DNA of 64,000 nucleotides. It comes from Nipponacmea schrenckii (Eukaryota > Mollusca > Gastropoda > Lottiidae). The notes under the pieces were generated by a model, which saw only the letters and a list, made by a program, of their open reading frames with translations, did no database searches and was not told where the DNA came from. Each line of letters starts with the position of its first letter. Position 1 is the first letter of the stretch. A program made the translations under genes and the position numbers. The stretch is from positions 4,712,001-4,776,000 of the forward strand of contig JAUJPP010000012.1 of assembly GCA_030562195.1 (NCBI GenBank). Reading direction: 5' to 3'. Positions 11,601 to 22,064 of this stretch are shown in pieces.

Positions 11601-12988
11601 CGATCAATGTATGATAATGCTTTTGTGGTAATGTGTTGGTTCAAAGACGTATTAGGCTAAGGAACTCCCTCCATCCCCTAGAAGCTTAAATTAAAAGTGT
11701 GCCCCCTCCCTCATTTTTCGCCTCTTTGCAAATCTTAACGGGTATATCATGTATCAATATAAAGGTATAACATTTAGAGAAACAAATTATATTTCAGTGG
11801 ATCATGGTTCGTGGTTTGATTTCACACTAAGTTGGTGGGAAAGAAAAAATGAACCCAATGTATATATTGTATTTTATGAAGATCTTAAAAAGGTAAGTGA
11901 CAACTGCTTTTCAACTTCTCCTTTTTAAATACTACCGCTCACACTAGTCTGCTATATCAAAAACTGCGGACGTTAACTTGTCACATACCTTACCTAATTT
12001 CTGTGTGAAAAAAAGTCTGTAGTTCTTGCTCCTTCAAACAAGCAAGTCTGACTAAGGCCCTGATTTAAAACAATAAAGGATTTTATATTTTCAGGATCTA
12101 AAGGGGGAAATTAGAAAGATTGCAGACTTCGTAGGAAAAAATGATTTATCTAATGATATTTTAGAGAAAATTGCCACTCATTGCTCATTTTCCAGTATGA
12201 AAAGAAATCCAATGACCAACCATGAAGATGTTTACTCCATCAATAAACAGGTTTCTCCCTTTTTAAGAAAAGGTACAAATTCATTCATAGTGTGGAAAGA
12301 ATGTTAAAGGGATAAAGAGATATCATATGCACAATTCGAACTTAACAGACACGGATAACAGACAATACTTTGCTTTAAAGGGATACTGCGTTTCAAAATG
12401 AACATAAAATTTGAAAATTTTAAACTTGACCAATAAGAGCAACAGTAAATATACCTGCTGCCATAAATAACATAAAAAATTAATAAGTATCCAAAAAACT
12501 AAGTAAGTATCCATAAAGATGCAGTTAATTATTGAAAAAAACGCTTAATAAATTGATTAATCGTTTATCAAAATTTATCAGATTTTAAGGGATTCTGTTA
12601 CTTTGTGACACCAGGTTAGTTCACTGTTATATATACTCATATTGGCCATTCTTGAGAATGAAATTGTATGTTTATGCTAAGACGCGGTATCCCTTTAAGA
12701 ACTCAATATTAAGAAGTTTGATGTTGGAAGAAAGGGAGGGGGAGGGGTACCGTATGTACGGCACATTTACGTGAATTGAAACAGGTTGCCAGTTTTCAAA
12801 GTTCGTACACAATACAATATTAATGTTTTTAAGGTATTGCTGGTGATTGGAAGAACCAGTTTTCGGTATCACAGAATGAGGATTTTGATGCAGTTTATAA
12901 ACAGAAAATGGGCGATGTAGAGATACCGTTTCAATTTGAAGTAAAACGACACCGTCGACATCAATCACCTCTTCACCATACACACTAA
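5616..12988 (+). CDS. Cytosolic sulfotransferase, SULT1 family (six exons)
   Basis: The enzyme transfers sulfate from PAPS to hydroxyl or amino groups of small molecules. Exons are 5616-5805, 10610-10830, 11225-11354, 11798-11892, 12095-12272 and 12834-12988. All have GT-AG borders and join in frame to give 322 residues (SULTs are usually about 290-300; the extra length is mainly N-terminal). Key residues: YPKAGTTW at 60-67, split by intron 1, is the PAPS 5'-phosphosulfate loop. H123 in IKSHLPF is the catalytic base. R143 and S151 in RNPKDVCVSYYNFYK bind the 3' phosphate. RKGIAGDWKN at 270-279 is the C-terminal PAPS loop. The dimer motif KxxxTVxxxE appears as K278-NQF-SV-SQN-E287, with Ser for Thr. 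Intron 1 (4.8 kb) is rich in repeats. Substrate cannot be told from sequence. Confidence 0.93.
6900..7165 (+). repeat. Dispersed repeat fragment in sulfotransferase intron 1
   Basis: 'caaatccatgtgtgtcc..ttatccgcgtttgaaa' and the following 'ccgccatattat' match, with changes, the block at about 24388-24465 inside the element at 24268-24764. It ends in runs of C and A at about 7133-7160. Confidence 0.45.
7772..7884. repeat. Foldback repeat with arms of about 40 bp
   Basis: Left arm 7772-7813 (tagtccaacttgctgac...) is the inverted counterpart of right arm 7832-7884 (aaatagctatcagaggctgg...gcaagtttcggacta). The right arm matches the 3' block of the repeat at 3243-3290 and a copy near 31871-31926. 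Confidence 0.7.
9200..9427 (+). repeat. 46-bp tandem repeat, five units
   Basis: Units start at 9200, 9246, 9292, 9338 and 9384, each carrying 'cctctcggttatcacataat'. Units 1 and 3 share 'ggtcct' and 'ggctctatgg'; units 2 and 4 share 'tgtcct' and 'ggctttatgg'. The array therefore grew as 92-bp dimers. It lies in sulfotransferase intron 1. Confidence 0.9.
9934..9955 (+). repeat. G-rich tract
   Basis: 'ggaggggggaggggggggggg' contains several G-runs of three or more and could fold as a G-quadruplex on the sense strand of intron 1. A similar tract occurs near 21327-21340. Confidence 0.5.
10144..10438. mobile_element. TTAA-flanked MITE, decayed right end
   Basis: The left end follows TTAA (10140-10143) and reads AGGGATACTGCATCTTAGCG. 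The right end is its inverted partner '..tgttcattgtaagatgcagt', but the terminal CCCTTTAA is lost. The same family is at 12379-12694 and 45770-46023. It lies in intron 1 of the sulfotransferase gene. Confidence 0.65.
12379..12694. mobile_element. TTAA-flanked MITE in sulfotransferase intron 5
   Basis: A 316-bp element flanked by TTAA at 12375-12378 and 12695-12698. The ends are inverted (AGGGATACTGCG.. and ..CGCGGTATCCCT). There is no coding capacity. A TTAA duplication is typical of piggyBac or Kolobok elements, but the superfamily is inferred from the target site only. Confidence 0.7.
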
Positions 12989-14313
12989 CTGTAAAATAAA
13001 CATCGCGACTTGTACATTGTTTCATGAAGAGTCCATTGTCTGTACCTGGTTGTGTTAACTTACCTAACGTCGTTTATTACTAATTTATAGACCAAAGACT
13101 TGTTATTAATTATGTGTTTTTAGGAATGATTCGGTTGAGGGCCAACACAACTTTCGTGTGGCTTACAAAACAAACTAAGATATACGCAAAAAACACAGAA
13201 TAATGGAAAACGCCCTTGTTCTCAGTATAGTACATTAGCTATACTCTTACTTCATTCCACTGTATTTGCTGCTATGCAGTATGCCAGCGGAACTTTGAAA
13301 CATGGGAGATAACTCCTTTCTACAATAAATCGAGATCTGTGAGACAGTTCTGTATTGTGAATTATATAGCAATATATGAAGGTTTTCTTAGTATGTAGAT
13401 TATACAGTACATACCAAAACTAGTTTATCCTGATTATGTGAACAAATTTATCTTCACTCAAGTTAACCAGATTCAGCTGATTGGTTTGTTGTCTTTTTAT
13501 AATGTTAGTCTCCAAATGCAGAGGAAACGTTAAAGAATAGGTGGATTTGGGAGAAAAGATGCTAACAATATGAATCTAGATAAAAGACAAGCTAATTCGA
13601 CTTAATAATTTATTTTGCGTAGTATTGTAAGACTAAAAATTTAGTTTAGTATTGATAATAACTTATCAAACTTTATAAATATATTACATGTATTTTTACA
13701 TAACCAACCTTCAACGACAATAGATCACTATTTAAATTTCAGCAGTTGTATTTTTGTCAACAAAAAAGGGGGATAAAAAGCCAATTAAAATATTGCAAGG
13801 AGAAATTTAACTGAGTGGTCTAAATTCAGTCACAACATATTAAACAATGATCTACGGATCTAGGTGAAAATATATAAACAGCTTTAAAATCATTATTTAA
13901 GGTTGGTTTATATAAGTAAGGAAGTCCTTTTCAATGATGCCAATAGAAGATAATCAACAGATGGTGATGATCTAAGAATGATTTCGGTAAACCCTGGTCT
14001 TTAAAAAGGAATTGATGAGCCTTTAGTAGTTTGAGTTTTAAATTGATGGAACCCTTTGTTATTTAAATTTTTAACCATACCATGTTTCTTTACTGAAAAG
14101 AGAAAATTGATAAATTTCAGACACAGGATATTGTTCAACAGCCATAAGTTGAAATAATTATTTCTATATACTACTACTATAGTGCATGTTCTGAGCATGC
14201 ACATAATTTTATCATACACACATCTTTTGTTTCATACTACAAAGAACATTTCTTATTGTCTCTACTCTTGCAAATTAACACATAGATCAATTACAAAAAT
14301 AGAATTTTATATT
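12989..14313. other. Intergenic between convergent sulfotransferase and TCTP-like genes
   Basis: Holds the two facing 3' regions. AATAAA at 13324-13329 is a candidate poly(A) signal for the sulfotransferase gene, about 335 bp past its stop. No gene is recognised. Confidence 0.45.
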
Positions 14314-14369
14314 GCACTTTGGGAAAGGTTACATATTTCTATAATCAGAAAATGAACGGCAATAAGTGC
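14314..14369. repeat. 56-bp locus-specific element, copy 1
   Basis: Begins gcactttgggaaaggttac and ends with the inverted partner aagtgc. It lies about 60 bp past the TCTP-like stop codon. Copies 2 and 3 are in introns of the same gene, in the same orientation. Confidence 0.7.
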
Positions 14370-14427
14370 TAAACATCTTAATTTGATTTAGGTTTCATCA
14401 CCAACAATGCCACTATTAACAACTAAT

Positions 14428-17400
14428 TTAGTAAGCTTCTTCTGACCAGAAGGGCTCCAAAAATTCTGGTAAAGCATCGTTTTTGGTGCAAGAAATACTT
14501 ACACATTTAATCTTCTTCACTCCAAATTTAAAGAAAATCATTTTAGCTTCTCGATCTCCAGTATACCAGGCAAAGGCTGTTAGGTCACCAAAATTTTTAC
14601 CTGTAAAGGGTCAAACAGCTATGAAATCTAGTGAGTGCTGTTGAATCACAATTTAAAGGTGTTCTCTAGCTCTTGCATATGAAAAGAAATTCAGTCTTTA
14701 AGGGCTACAGATCCTGTTACTGAATCCTTAAGGGGGTTGACAACCTTATCGTTCGAAGTGTATTTCAATCAAGAAACGTATTAAGTTAATATCCATTCTA
14801 TTTGGCATTAAAAGAAACACATCTAGTAAAAATTTTAGCTCAATCGCTTCAGTAGTTCGTCTGATATCCGTCCGTGAAGATAATCTATTTATAGAACAAA
14901 ACGGGGTATTCCTCTATGTAGACGTACAAATTACGTTGTCAGTTGACATTTGTGATTACAATGTCATCGGCTAAATAAACATTCTCTACGTTTGCCGGTC
15001 AGTTATTGTTAATATCGGCACGCGAAGTAAGAGTTTGTGTATCGGGGGAATCCAGAAGTTACGTGATGTCCCATAAATCATTACGTCACATGTAAACAAA
15101 GAAAATTTTATGATTGGTGGGTAGGGGTGTTTTGACATGTGCTAATCCACTGTTTTAGCACTCCAATTGTGTGGATATCGGTGCATATCGATGCCTAAAA
15201 GGTGCTTAAAGATTTCTACAGCATGAAAGACAATCTTTTAACAACATGGTCGTTAATTACGTAAGATTACATGTGTTTGCAAAATGTTGAAAAAAAATGC
15301 CATTTTCCCAAAAGCATATCTCGCTTACAATTTATCCGATTTTTACAAATTTTGGCTTCAACTAAAGCTTACGATGTCCTCTATAACTTTACGTTGGCTT
15401 TTTTATATAAAATGAATAGTTTTTTAAAAATTCAATTTTTCGTAAATGCACTCGCAAAATTTTGATTTCTATCAATATCTTCAAAACAAAACAAAATTTT
15501 CCAAAAAGCCAACGTAATTTTGTAGAGATACATGTAGACTTGCGTTGTGCAAAATTTCAACCTTCTATACGAAATAGCCTAGTAGATATGCTAATTTTAA
15601 GGGAATAATTGACGTTTTTTTCGTTCATCTTTCATACCCTATTTCTTAAAGTTGAAATGTCATAAAGAAATAAATTTTATATTTTTGGATAGCTGAAAGT
15701 CCCCTCTTTCCATTGATATTTAAATATTTCATATAGGTGGAAAAAAAGTGGTTGAAATCGTCTATATTTTGTACATAGGTTTAGGGTTGTCAACCCCCTT
15801 AAGTTCATGATCCTGAGACTGAATCCTAAAGTTCAAAAGTTAAACATTCAACCAACTAAATCTTTATCAAAATACCCCTCTTCCTGTGACCACATGCTTT
15901 ACCTCTATATTTGGCTCAAAATAATTGATAATGGTAATAAAGGAATACAACACATTCCTTTTAGAGAATAAATATGAACAAAAAATATTAATTTCAAATT
16001 TGACCAATACTAGTTCATATTTCTACATTGTTTCATGGATAAACCAGGGATACTAGTCTAATCTATGACATCAGGCCATTAAGTCCACTGATGAATGATT
16101 TTGAGAATTAATATTTCATATGCATTACAAGAGGTGTCTCTTCAAGCTGGGATATCTACAGTTTGTTCAAACATATTGCTAAGAGTGATAATCACTGTTC
16201 ACCGTTTAGGAGGGAATTTAGATATGGATATATTATCTAGATCAAACTTGTTATTGTCTCTTATACTTACTGACAAAGAATTGCATTTCTTTATATTTAC
16301 TAAACCATTCTTTGCTTACAATTTCACATCGTTTTTTAATTTCTGGCAGATTTTCGTCGTCTTTTTTAGCCTCTAATGCCCTGAAAAGTTACAATAAAAT
16401 TTAACAGTTTTCAACTTAAACTTGTCAGTTTTATTATGACATGAAAGAGAAAGATAGTTGGCCAGGCAGATAACAAACGCCCACTTTAGCAAACAGAATA
16501 TTCCATGTTTTTTCATTTAATCAAGGGCAATAACTCATAAACCGACATTTGGAATTGCACCATTTTTCAACTTGTCCAAGATGTTATTCACATGAATACA
16601 CATACCAAGTTTCATTCAAATCGGATAGACTACAGCTTCTGTTGCGTACAAAAGTAAATTTTAACATTTCTCATTTAATCAAGGGCCATAACTCATAAAC
16701 AGACATCTGGCGAGATATTATCAAGATGAATAGACATACTAAGTTTCATTCAAATCGGATGAAAACTACAGCTTCTATTGTAAACAAAAGTAAATCTTAA
16801 CATTTTCTCATTTAATCAAGTCCCATAACTCGTAAACCGACATCTGGAATTGTGCCATTTTCAAACTTGTCCGAGATATTATCAAGATGAATACACATAC
16901 CAAGTTTCATTCAAATCGGATAAAAACTCTGGCCTGTATTGCGTACACAAATAATTGTTGACTGACGGACTGACGGACAGGGGTGATGGCAATATACGTC
17001 CACATTTTCATGTGGGCGTATAAAAATGGGTGTTAAATCAATTTCAAAGTTAGTTTCTAAGACATCTGTTCCTTTAAAGCAAGAAATCAAAGTCCTTGTG
17101 AACTATGATTAAAACCTAACAAAATAGGAATTAATGTTGCACTTTGGGAAAGGTTACGTATTTCTAAAAGAAAACGAACGGCAAAAAGTGCTAGTAGTGA
17201 TAATAGAATTAAAGATGATCCAATACATACTTGGCAAAGTAACTTTTAATAAGTTTACCAAACTGGGATTTAGTGTAATTGGTATCCACGAGGTTATTTT
17301 CAAGAACTACATCAAGCCCACTAACTGCTGCATCATCAGCTTCTTCTTGCTGTTCTTCTGCACTAGGGTTAGCCCCAATTAATCTGTCATCAAATTTATT

Positions 17401-18522
17401 ACTTTCTGTTTTTAACTGAAATTGAAATATATTCCTGTTTAAATATACAAAACCCATCAAAGGTCTTATTAACGTCAGTACACCACATTAATTATAGTCA
17501 CTTTGTGTTATTCTGAAAACCCTCAAATATAACATCAATGTCGCCAAAAAGCAGTGGGGAGAGAGACCGAATTGGTACAATACACAAACAAAGACGTGAC
17601 AATAAGCAATCAATCAATCCTTACATTGGCTTCAACTTCATAATATAAACCATCTTCATCTTCTTTATACTTGGCAGCATCAGTGAAAAGATCATCACCT
17701 GGAAAAATTAAACAGCTCCATATGATTGGCTGTGATATATCCTCAGAGCACTCACAGGTTTGAATATCGAAGTGGCTGATAATTCATTGATTAATCTTCA
17801 AATACCTTAATACAAATATTGAAATTACCTCTGTAGGCTTAGTGGTGGTGTTCCTATTTCATGAGTAAACTTAAATCTTATTGGATCAAGCTTAAAACCT
17901 CACGAAATAGTAATTTGTTTTGCACTTTGGGAAAGGTTACATATTTCTATAAGCAGAAAATGAACGGCAAAAAGTGCTATAAATGAAATCAAAATACTTG
18001 TATACAACAAAACCAAAAGAATAACTATTTTACATGAAAAATGATGAGATAGAGAATATTTTAAATTAGAAATATGATTCAAGAACAGTAGCCTTCGAAA
18101 AGTCTGGGTCATCATTACTAAGGGTCTTGGAAACAAATCATCACAGGTTGTTCATTCTTGGTATTCTTAGTAGTCCCAACAGTTGGTAGTTGGATATCTT
18201 TGAATCCAACTAAAAGTAAGCCTATAAACCAGTGGGACATGTCGCTCTTACATAGTCTAATTCAATAATCAGTTTAATTCAATGATCATAAGATCCAAAA
18301 AAACCAAAACAAAGTGACACGTCATCAGAATGAATCACGGAATGTATATCCCCATGCCACCCTTTTAAAACACAATAACGGGTTAGAAAAATTACGACAT
18401 TAAAAATTTATTGAGAATATCGTCACAGGAGGAAGCCAAATCATCATCATACAAAATAAAAAATGAAACAAAAATATTTCAATTAAATAGTTACCTGTGG
18501 AAATCTCTTGGAAAATATACAT
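14428..18522 (-). CDS. Divergent TCTP (translationally controlled tumour protein) family gene
   Basis: Five exons on the minus strand: 18495-18522, 17625-17698, 17231-17415, 16271-16380 and 14428-14600. All have GT-AG borders and join in frame to give 189 residues. Family hallmarks: start MYIFQEISTGDDLFTDAAKY; FDDRLIGANPSAE at about 42-54 (the TCTP signature-1 region, compare IDDSLIGGNASAE); VSGLDVVLENNLVDTNYTK; helices with KKRCEIVSKEWFSKYKEMQFF; and MIFFKFGVKKIKC, matching the usual C-terminal MIFFKDGLEMEKC. A standard TCTP (about 172 residues) ends at this Cys (C165 here). In this gene the frame runs on for 24 residues to TAA at 14428-14430. A good donor (GTAAGT) directly follows C165, so a spliced form could end near the usual place. 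TCTPs bind calcium and tubulin and affect growth and histamine release. It is probably a paralog, because the sequence is well diverged. Confidence 0.82.
14732..15798. mobile_element. TTAA-flanked non-autonomous DNA element
   Basis: A 1,067-bp element flanked by TTAA at 14728-14731 and 15799-15802. Its termini are perfect inverted repeats, GGGGGTTGACAACC and GGTTGTCAACCCCC. It lies in intron 4 of the TCTP-like gene. The longest open frame (64 residues) resembles no transposase, so it is non-autonomous. The target site fits piggyBac or Kolobok. Confidence 0.8.
16461..17025 (+). mobile_element. Dispersed element with tandem core modules (pearl/Helentron-like architecture)
   Basis: The left end has 'aaacgcccactttagc'. 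Three core modules follow with landmarks 'caagggcaataactcataaa' at 16523, 16679 and 16817. The end has 'gacggactgacggacagg' and a terminal hairpin TATACGTCCACAT / ATGTGGGCGTATA. Related elements are at 22800, 29590 and 63343. The assignment rests on architecture and is inferred. It lies in intron 3 of the TCTP-like gene. Confidence 0.6.
17139..17191. repeat. Locus-specific element, copy 2
   Basis: A 53-bp copy with perfect 7-bp inverted ends GCACTTT / AAAGTGC, 40 bp inside intron 3 of the TCTP-like gene, next to the exon 3 donor. Confidence 0.7.
17922..17977. repeat. Locus-specific element, copy 3
   Basis: A 56-bp copy with perfect GCACTTT / AAAGTGC ends in intron 1 of the TCTP-like gene. 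It is closer to copy 1 than copy 2 is. Confidence 0.7.
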
Positions 18523-19199
18523 ATTGATGGATGAATGTGGATTCTTCTATCACCAATATTTGAGACCCACTTCTTCGGTATGAGACTTCTTGGTAAAGGA
18601 AGTAAGCAATGTGTACACATGCGCAGTAATATATACAGAGAGACTGGACATTCAAGACAAGAAAGGACCCCAATGTAATCAAACTTTCAAATTTATGTAA
18701 TGATTTAAATTAACCTTAATTTTATGTTTTATCAGCATATTCACCAACAAGTTTATTGTTTTCTGAAAAGGTTTAAGCAGTAAGAACTGTGAAAATATGT
18801 TTCAAACTATAAATTATTACATCTTTTCCAAACATCAACGTCTGGATAAACTAAGCTAACTTCATTCGACTGATCGCAGCCCATAGAGATATCGCAACCT
18901 TTGTCGATCAGTCCCAGACGATTGAACCCTTTTAGTCGTTTAAGATCAAGCTATTTTGGGAATGGCAAAACAATAAAAAAAACAAGACCTAAACGTATAC
19001 GTTGTAATGTGTAAACTCTACTAATTATCTCGATACAAATAACAATCAATTAAATTTATAGTCTTGGCTTGGGATGTTTCGTCCAAACGCTTTTAATCGG
19101 TAACAAAACAGGTGTGCGAACAAACAAAACATTGCCCCGCGTTATGAAATTCACTTTTTCATGACATCGGCATATTATTTTTGATTTCGGTCATTTAAA
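18523..19199. promoter_or_regulatory. Divergent intergenic region of TCTP-like gene and FBXL6
   Basis: 677 bp separate the ATGs of the two head-to-head genes, so this stretch must hold both leaders and probably a shared promoter. It contains a 9-bp inverted repeat, gactgatcg (about 18868) and cgatcagtc (about 18904). No TATA box is convincing. Confidence 0.5.
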
Positions 19200-20807
19200 A
19201 TGGAGAAGAAGATAGAAAAGAAGCGCAAAGTTGAAAAAGGGATTCTTGGAGTTCCAAAGAGACAAATGTTGTTTTCATTCAATGTCCGAGAAGGGGATGA
19301 ATGGGGTTCAGATTCAGAAGATTCTGATTATATTCCATCATCAGATGAAGAACAGAAGAAAAATAAGAACCCTAATAAACGACCGTCCTCAAGAAAACTT
19401 AAGAAAACAACAACTGACAGTGGAATGCATTTTAAGATTAAGAAAAGAAAGAAGAAATCAGAAGTACTTGGTGGTGAACCATCTGGCTCTGTTCACAATG
19501 TTAATTCTGATGGTTGTGGTCAAGTTTTGCCAGAGGAAATTCTGTTAAAAATATTCCAAGAAGTTGTCAAACAACAAGGTGCTTTACCATTCCTTGTCCG
19601 AGCTTCAAAAGTCTGCAGTGTTTGGAGAGAAGTGGCATCCGATCCAACCTTATGGAGGATAGTTGATTTGTCATTTGGTTGGATCAAATCAACAGACAAA
19701 ACATTAAAGAAATTATGTGAACAAAGACTAAAATATTGTAAAGATGTGAGTTTGTCAAATTGGAACAATCTTAACACAGCAAGTGTCAAGATATTGACCG
19801 ATTCTTGTCACCATCTTTCAGCATTGAACATTTCATATTGTAAAAAAATTACTACAGAGGCTATCATAACCCTTGCTGAAAACTGTCACCAATTAAACAA
19901 CTTGGATTTATCATTTACACCTATTGATGCTGTATCATTACAAAGTCTGAAAGTACTGTTACCTAAGCATGGAATTTATCTAAGACAGTTGAATATAGGG
20001 GGCAATAAGTATAAAGCTTTTACTGCTATGTTCAATCTGATATTATCCAACTGTCCAAATTTAGAGTTATTTGATATTTCAAATTGTGTGTTTTCCACAG
20101 ATATTGTGCATATTAATGTGAAAAAATTTCAAGAAGCCTGTCCTAAAATGCAGGTTTTGGGATTTGCCAATACAAGGATAGATGGCTATCCGTTAACTTC
20201 AGGGAATATACAAGCCAATTTAGGCAGCTTTCCGAAATTGGAACAACTTAGTGTGGCTTATAATAAACCAGATAAACAACCAAAAGCATGCCTTAGCTTA
20301 GGCTTTGTGTCTAGACTTATCAATAAATGTGAAACTTTAAAATTATTGGATATACGAGGTAATGATAATGTTGATTGCTATGATTTATGTGATTTGATGC
20401 TACATAACCTACAATCATTACATGCTTCTAATACAGGGGTTAAAAGAGATGGGTCTCAGCTTTATCGGCTGACAGGATTATTTCATATGATACGTCATAG
20501 TTTACTGGAGCTGGATCTCTCATGGAGTCCTTTACAAGAGGATGATATTTTCTATGCATTAAAAGCATTAACAGACAATATCAAACATTCTCCATTAAAA
20601 ACAGTGAATCTTGCTGGAACCAATGTCACACAACAAGGAGTTAGAGACTTGTTGGATAAATGTTCTGATATCACTTATATCAATTTAACGTCATGTAGAG
20701 GAATGACTAGAGGATTTAAACGTGAATTTAAAAACCTTAAAGATGTACAGTCACTTTGCTCAAGTCTAAATTCTGCTGAAAGTTCAAGTGACAATGAATC
20801 TGATTAG
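19200..20807 (+). CDS. FBXL6: F-box and leucine-rich repeat protein 6
   Basis: A 535-residue substrate adaptor predicted to link targets to an SCF (SKP1-CUL1) ubiquitin ligase. The N-terminus is charged: an acidic stretch at 31-52 (EGDEWGSDSEDSD) and a basic stretch at about 58-89 with KIKKRKKKSE, a likely nuclear signal. The F-box is at about 108-157 (LPEEILLKIFQEVVKQQGAL.. SVWREVASDPTLWRIV). Leucine-rich repeats run from about 175 to 510, with units such as CHHLSALNISYCKKIT and CHQLNNLDLSFTPI. The C-terminal YINLTSCRGMTRGFKREFK matches the equivalent part of vertebrate FBXL6, as I recall it. Length is close to human FBXL6 (about 539). The coding region is a single exon, while the vertebrate gene is multi-exon. 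AATAAA at 21253-21258 may be its poly(A) signal. Confidence 0.92.
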   Translation: MEKKIEKKRKVEKGILGVPKRQMLFSFNVREGDEWGSDSEDSDYIPSSDEEQKKNKNPNKRPSSRKLKKTTTDSGMHFKIKKRKKKSEVLGGEPSGSVHNVNSDGCGQVLPEEILLKIFQEVVKQQGALPFLVRASKVCSVWREVASDPTLWRIVDLSFGWIKSTDKTLKKLCEQRLKYCKDVSLSNWNNLNTASVKILTDSCHHLSALNISYCKKITTEAIITLAENCHQLNNLDLSFTPIDAVSLQSLKVLLPKHGIYLRQLNIGGNKYKAFTAMFNLILSNCPNLELFDISNCVFSTDIVHINVKKFQEACPKMQVLGFANTRIDGYPLTSGNIQANLGSFPKLEQLSVAYNKPDKQPKACLSLGFVSRLINKCETLKLLDIRGNDNVDCYDLCDLMLHNLQSLHASNTGVKRDGSQLYRLTGLFHMIRHSLLELDLSWSPLQEDDIFYALKALTDNIKHSPLKTVNLAGTNVTQQGVRDLLDKCSDITYINLTSCRGMTRGFKREFKNLKDVQSLCSSLNSAESSSDNESD

Positions 20808-22064
20808 ATTGTTTGCATGGAAGTTTAGAGTCCGTGTTGTCATTTGAAATTGAGTTTAATCAGCTGTATAATCAAATTTATATGCCTTTAAGCTTCTGTT
20901 TGAATTTAAAATTTTCTGTTGTTGTTAGAGGGAAGTACCAGTACTATCATTGCACTGATTTGAATCTCCTTTAATTGGTATCTGTGTACTGGTCGTCACA
21001 TCATTTCAGAACTCTATGAATTTGTGTTATGGACCAGAGACCTTATTCAGTTTGGAAAACTTAAGAAGATTTTCAATCGGTCACTTAAATTAATTTTAAG
21101 TTTTGTTTTATGGTTTTTTCTTAAAATCTGAATTTTACCAACTAATTTAAGAATGTGCAGTTTACCCGAAAATCATAGTTAGATGTATGGCTGATATCTT
21201 ATTTATTCAAATAAATTTTAAATATTTCTAGGCTGTTGAATTGTTCTTTATCAATAAAATTATATCAATAATACCTGTGTAATAGAATGGTTATAATAAT
21301 GATTGATGATTATTTTTGTTGAATTGGGGGGGAGGGGGGGTAAATAGACATCAAGTATTAATTAGTATTATTCAGCCCCAGCAAACCATTTTCAATTCAA
21401 CAGAGATTAATTTGCAGTTTGAGTTCCTTGGGCTTATAATTTTCAAATTTCAATGGGACTAGGGCTCAGATTTTGCTTGGGCTGCCTCCTCCAGCTCATA
21501 ATACTTGTTTCATTTGCAACGCCTCTGAGCCACAGCTCTAAATAATTCCTGGTAATGGGGCTTCATCTACCATCAATGATCAATTGTTAATGTACCATCA
21601 TTATTTAATACATTAGATATATGGAGAAAAATTCCAAAGTTTGGCAAGTCATTTCAGGGATAAAAATGTGCCCACTGTAAACACAATTATATAGCATGTC
21701 ACTATGTCCAGTTATATTAAATAATCAGCGAAATTTCCCTTCAGAGTAATACACAATTACTATATATTATAACATATTACATGTATCTTAATTGAGATAA
21801 GATAGACTATGAACTAATTGAGTTTGCAGTTGTGTTGAAATGCACTGTAATCATGTCTATAATATAGACTCTATATACCATTTACCTTAGACTGATCCCA
21901 TCATTTCAGATTTACTTTTTAATGATTGACATGTGGGATTTCAAAATCTAAGTGAAACTTTCCTGTATCATAAAACTTACAATGCTTTTTATTACAATTA
22001 TTTTTGTCAAAAATCACTATCAGTACCAATGAACTTACTTATTTTCTTTATCTAGATATCATAA
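20808..22064. other. FBXL6 3' region and FBXL6-CMC4 spacer
   Basis: Contains the likely FBXL6 3' UTR (AATAAA at 21253-21258) and a G-rich tract at about 21327-21340. Just before the CMC4 ATG there is 'tttatctag', which could be an acceptor for a non-coding 5' exon. Otherwise nothing is recognised. Confidence 0.45.

Noticed and set aside
15271..15465. 64-residue open frame inside the TTAA element
   Set aside because: No transposase motif, Lys/Phe-rich by composition, and too short.
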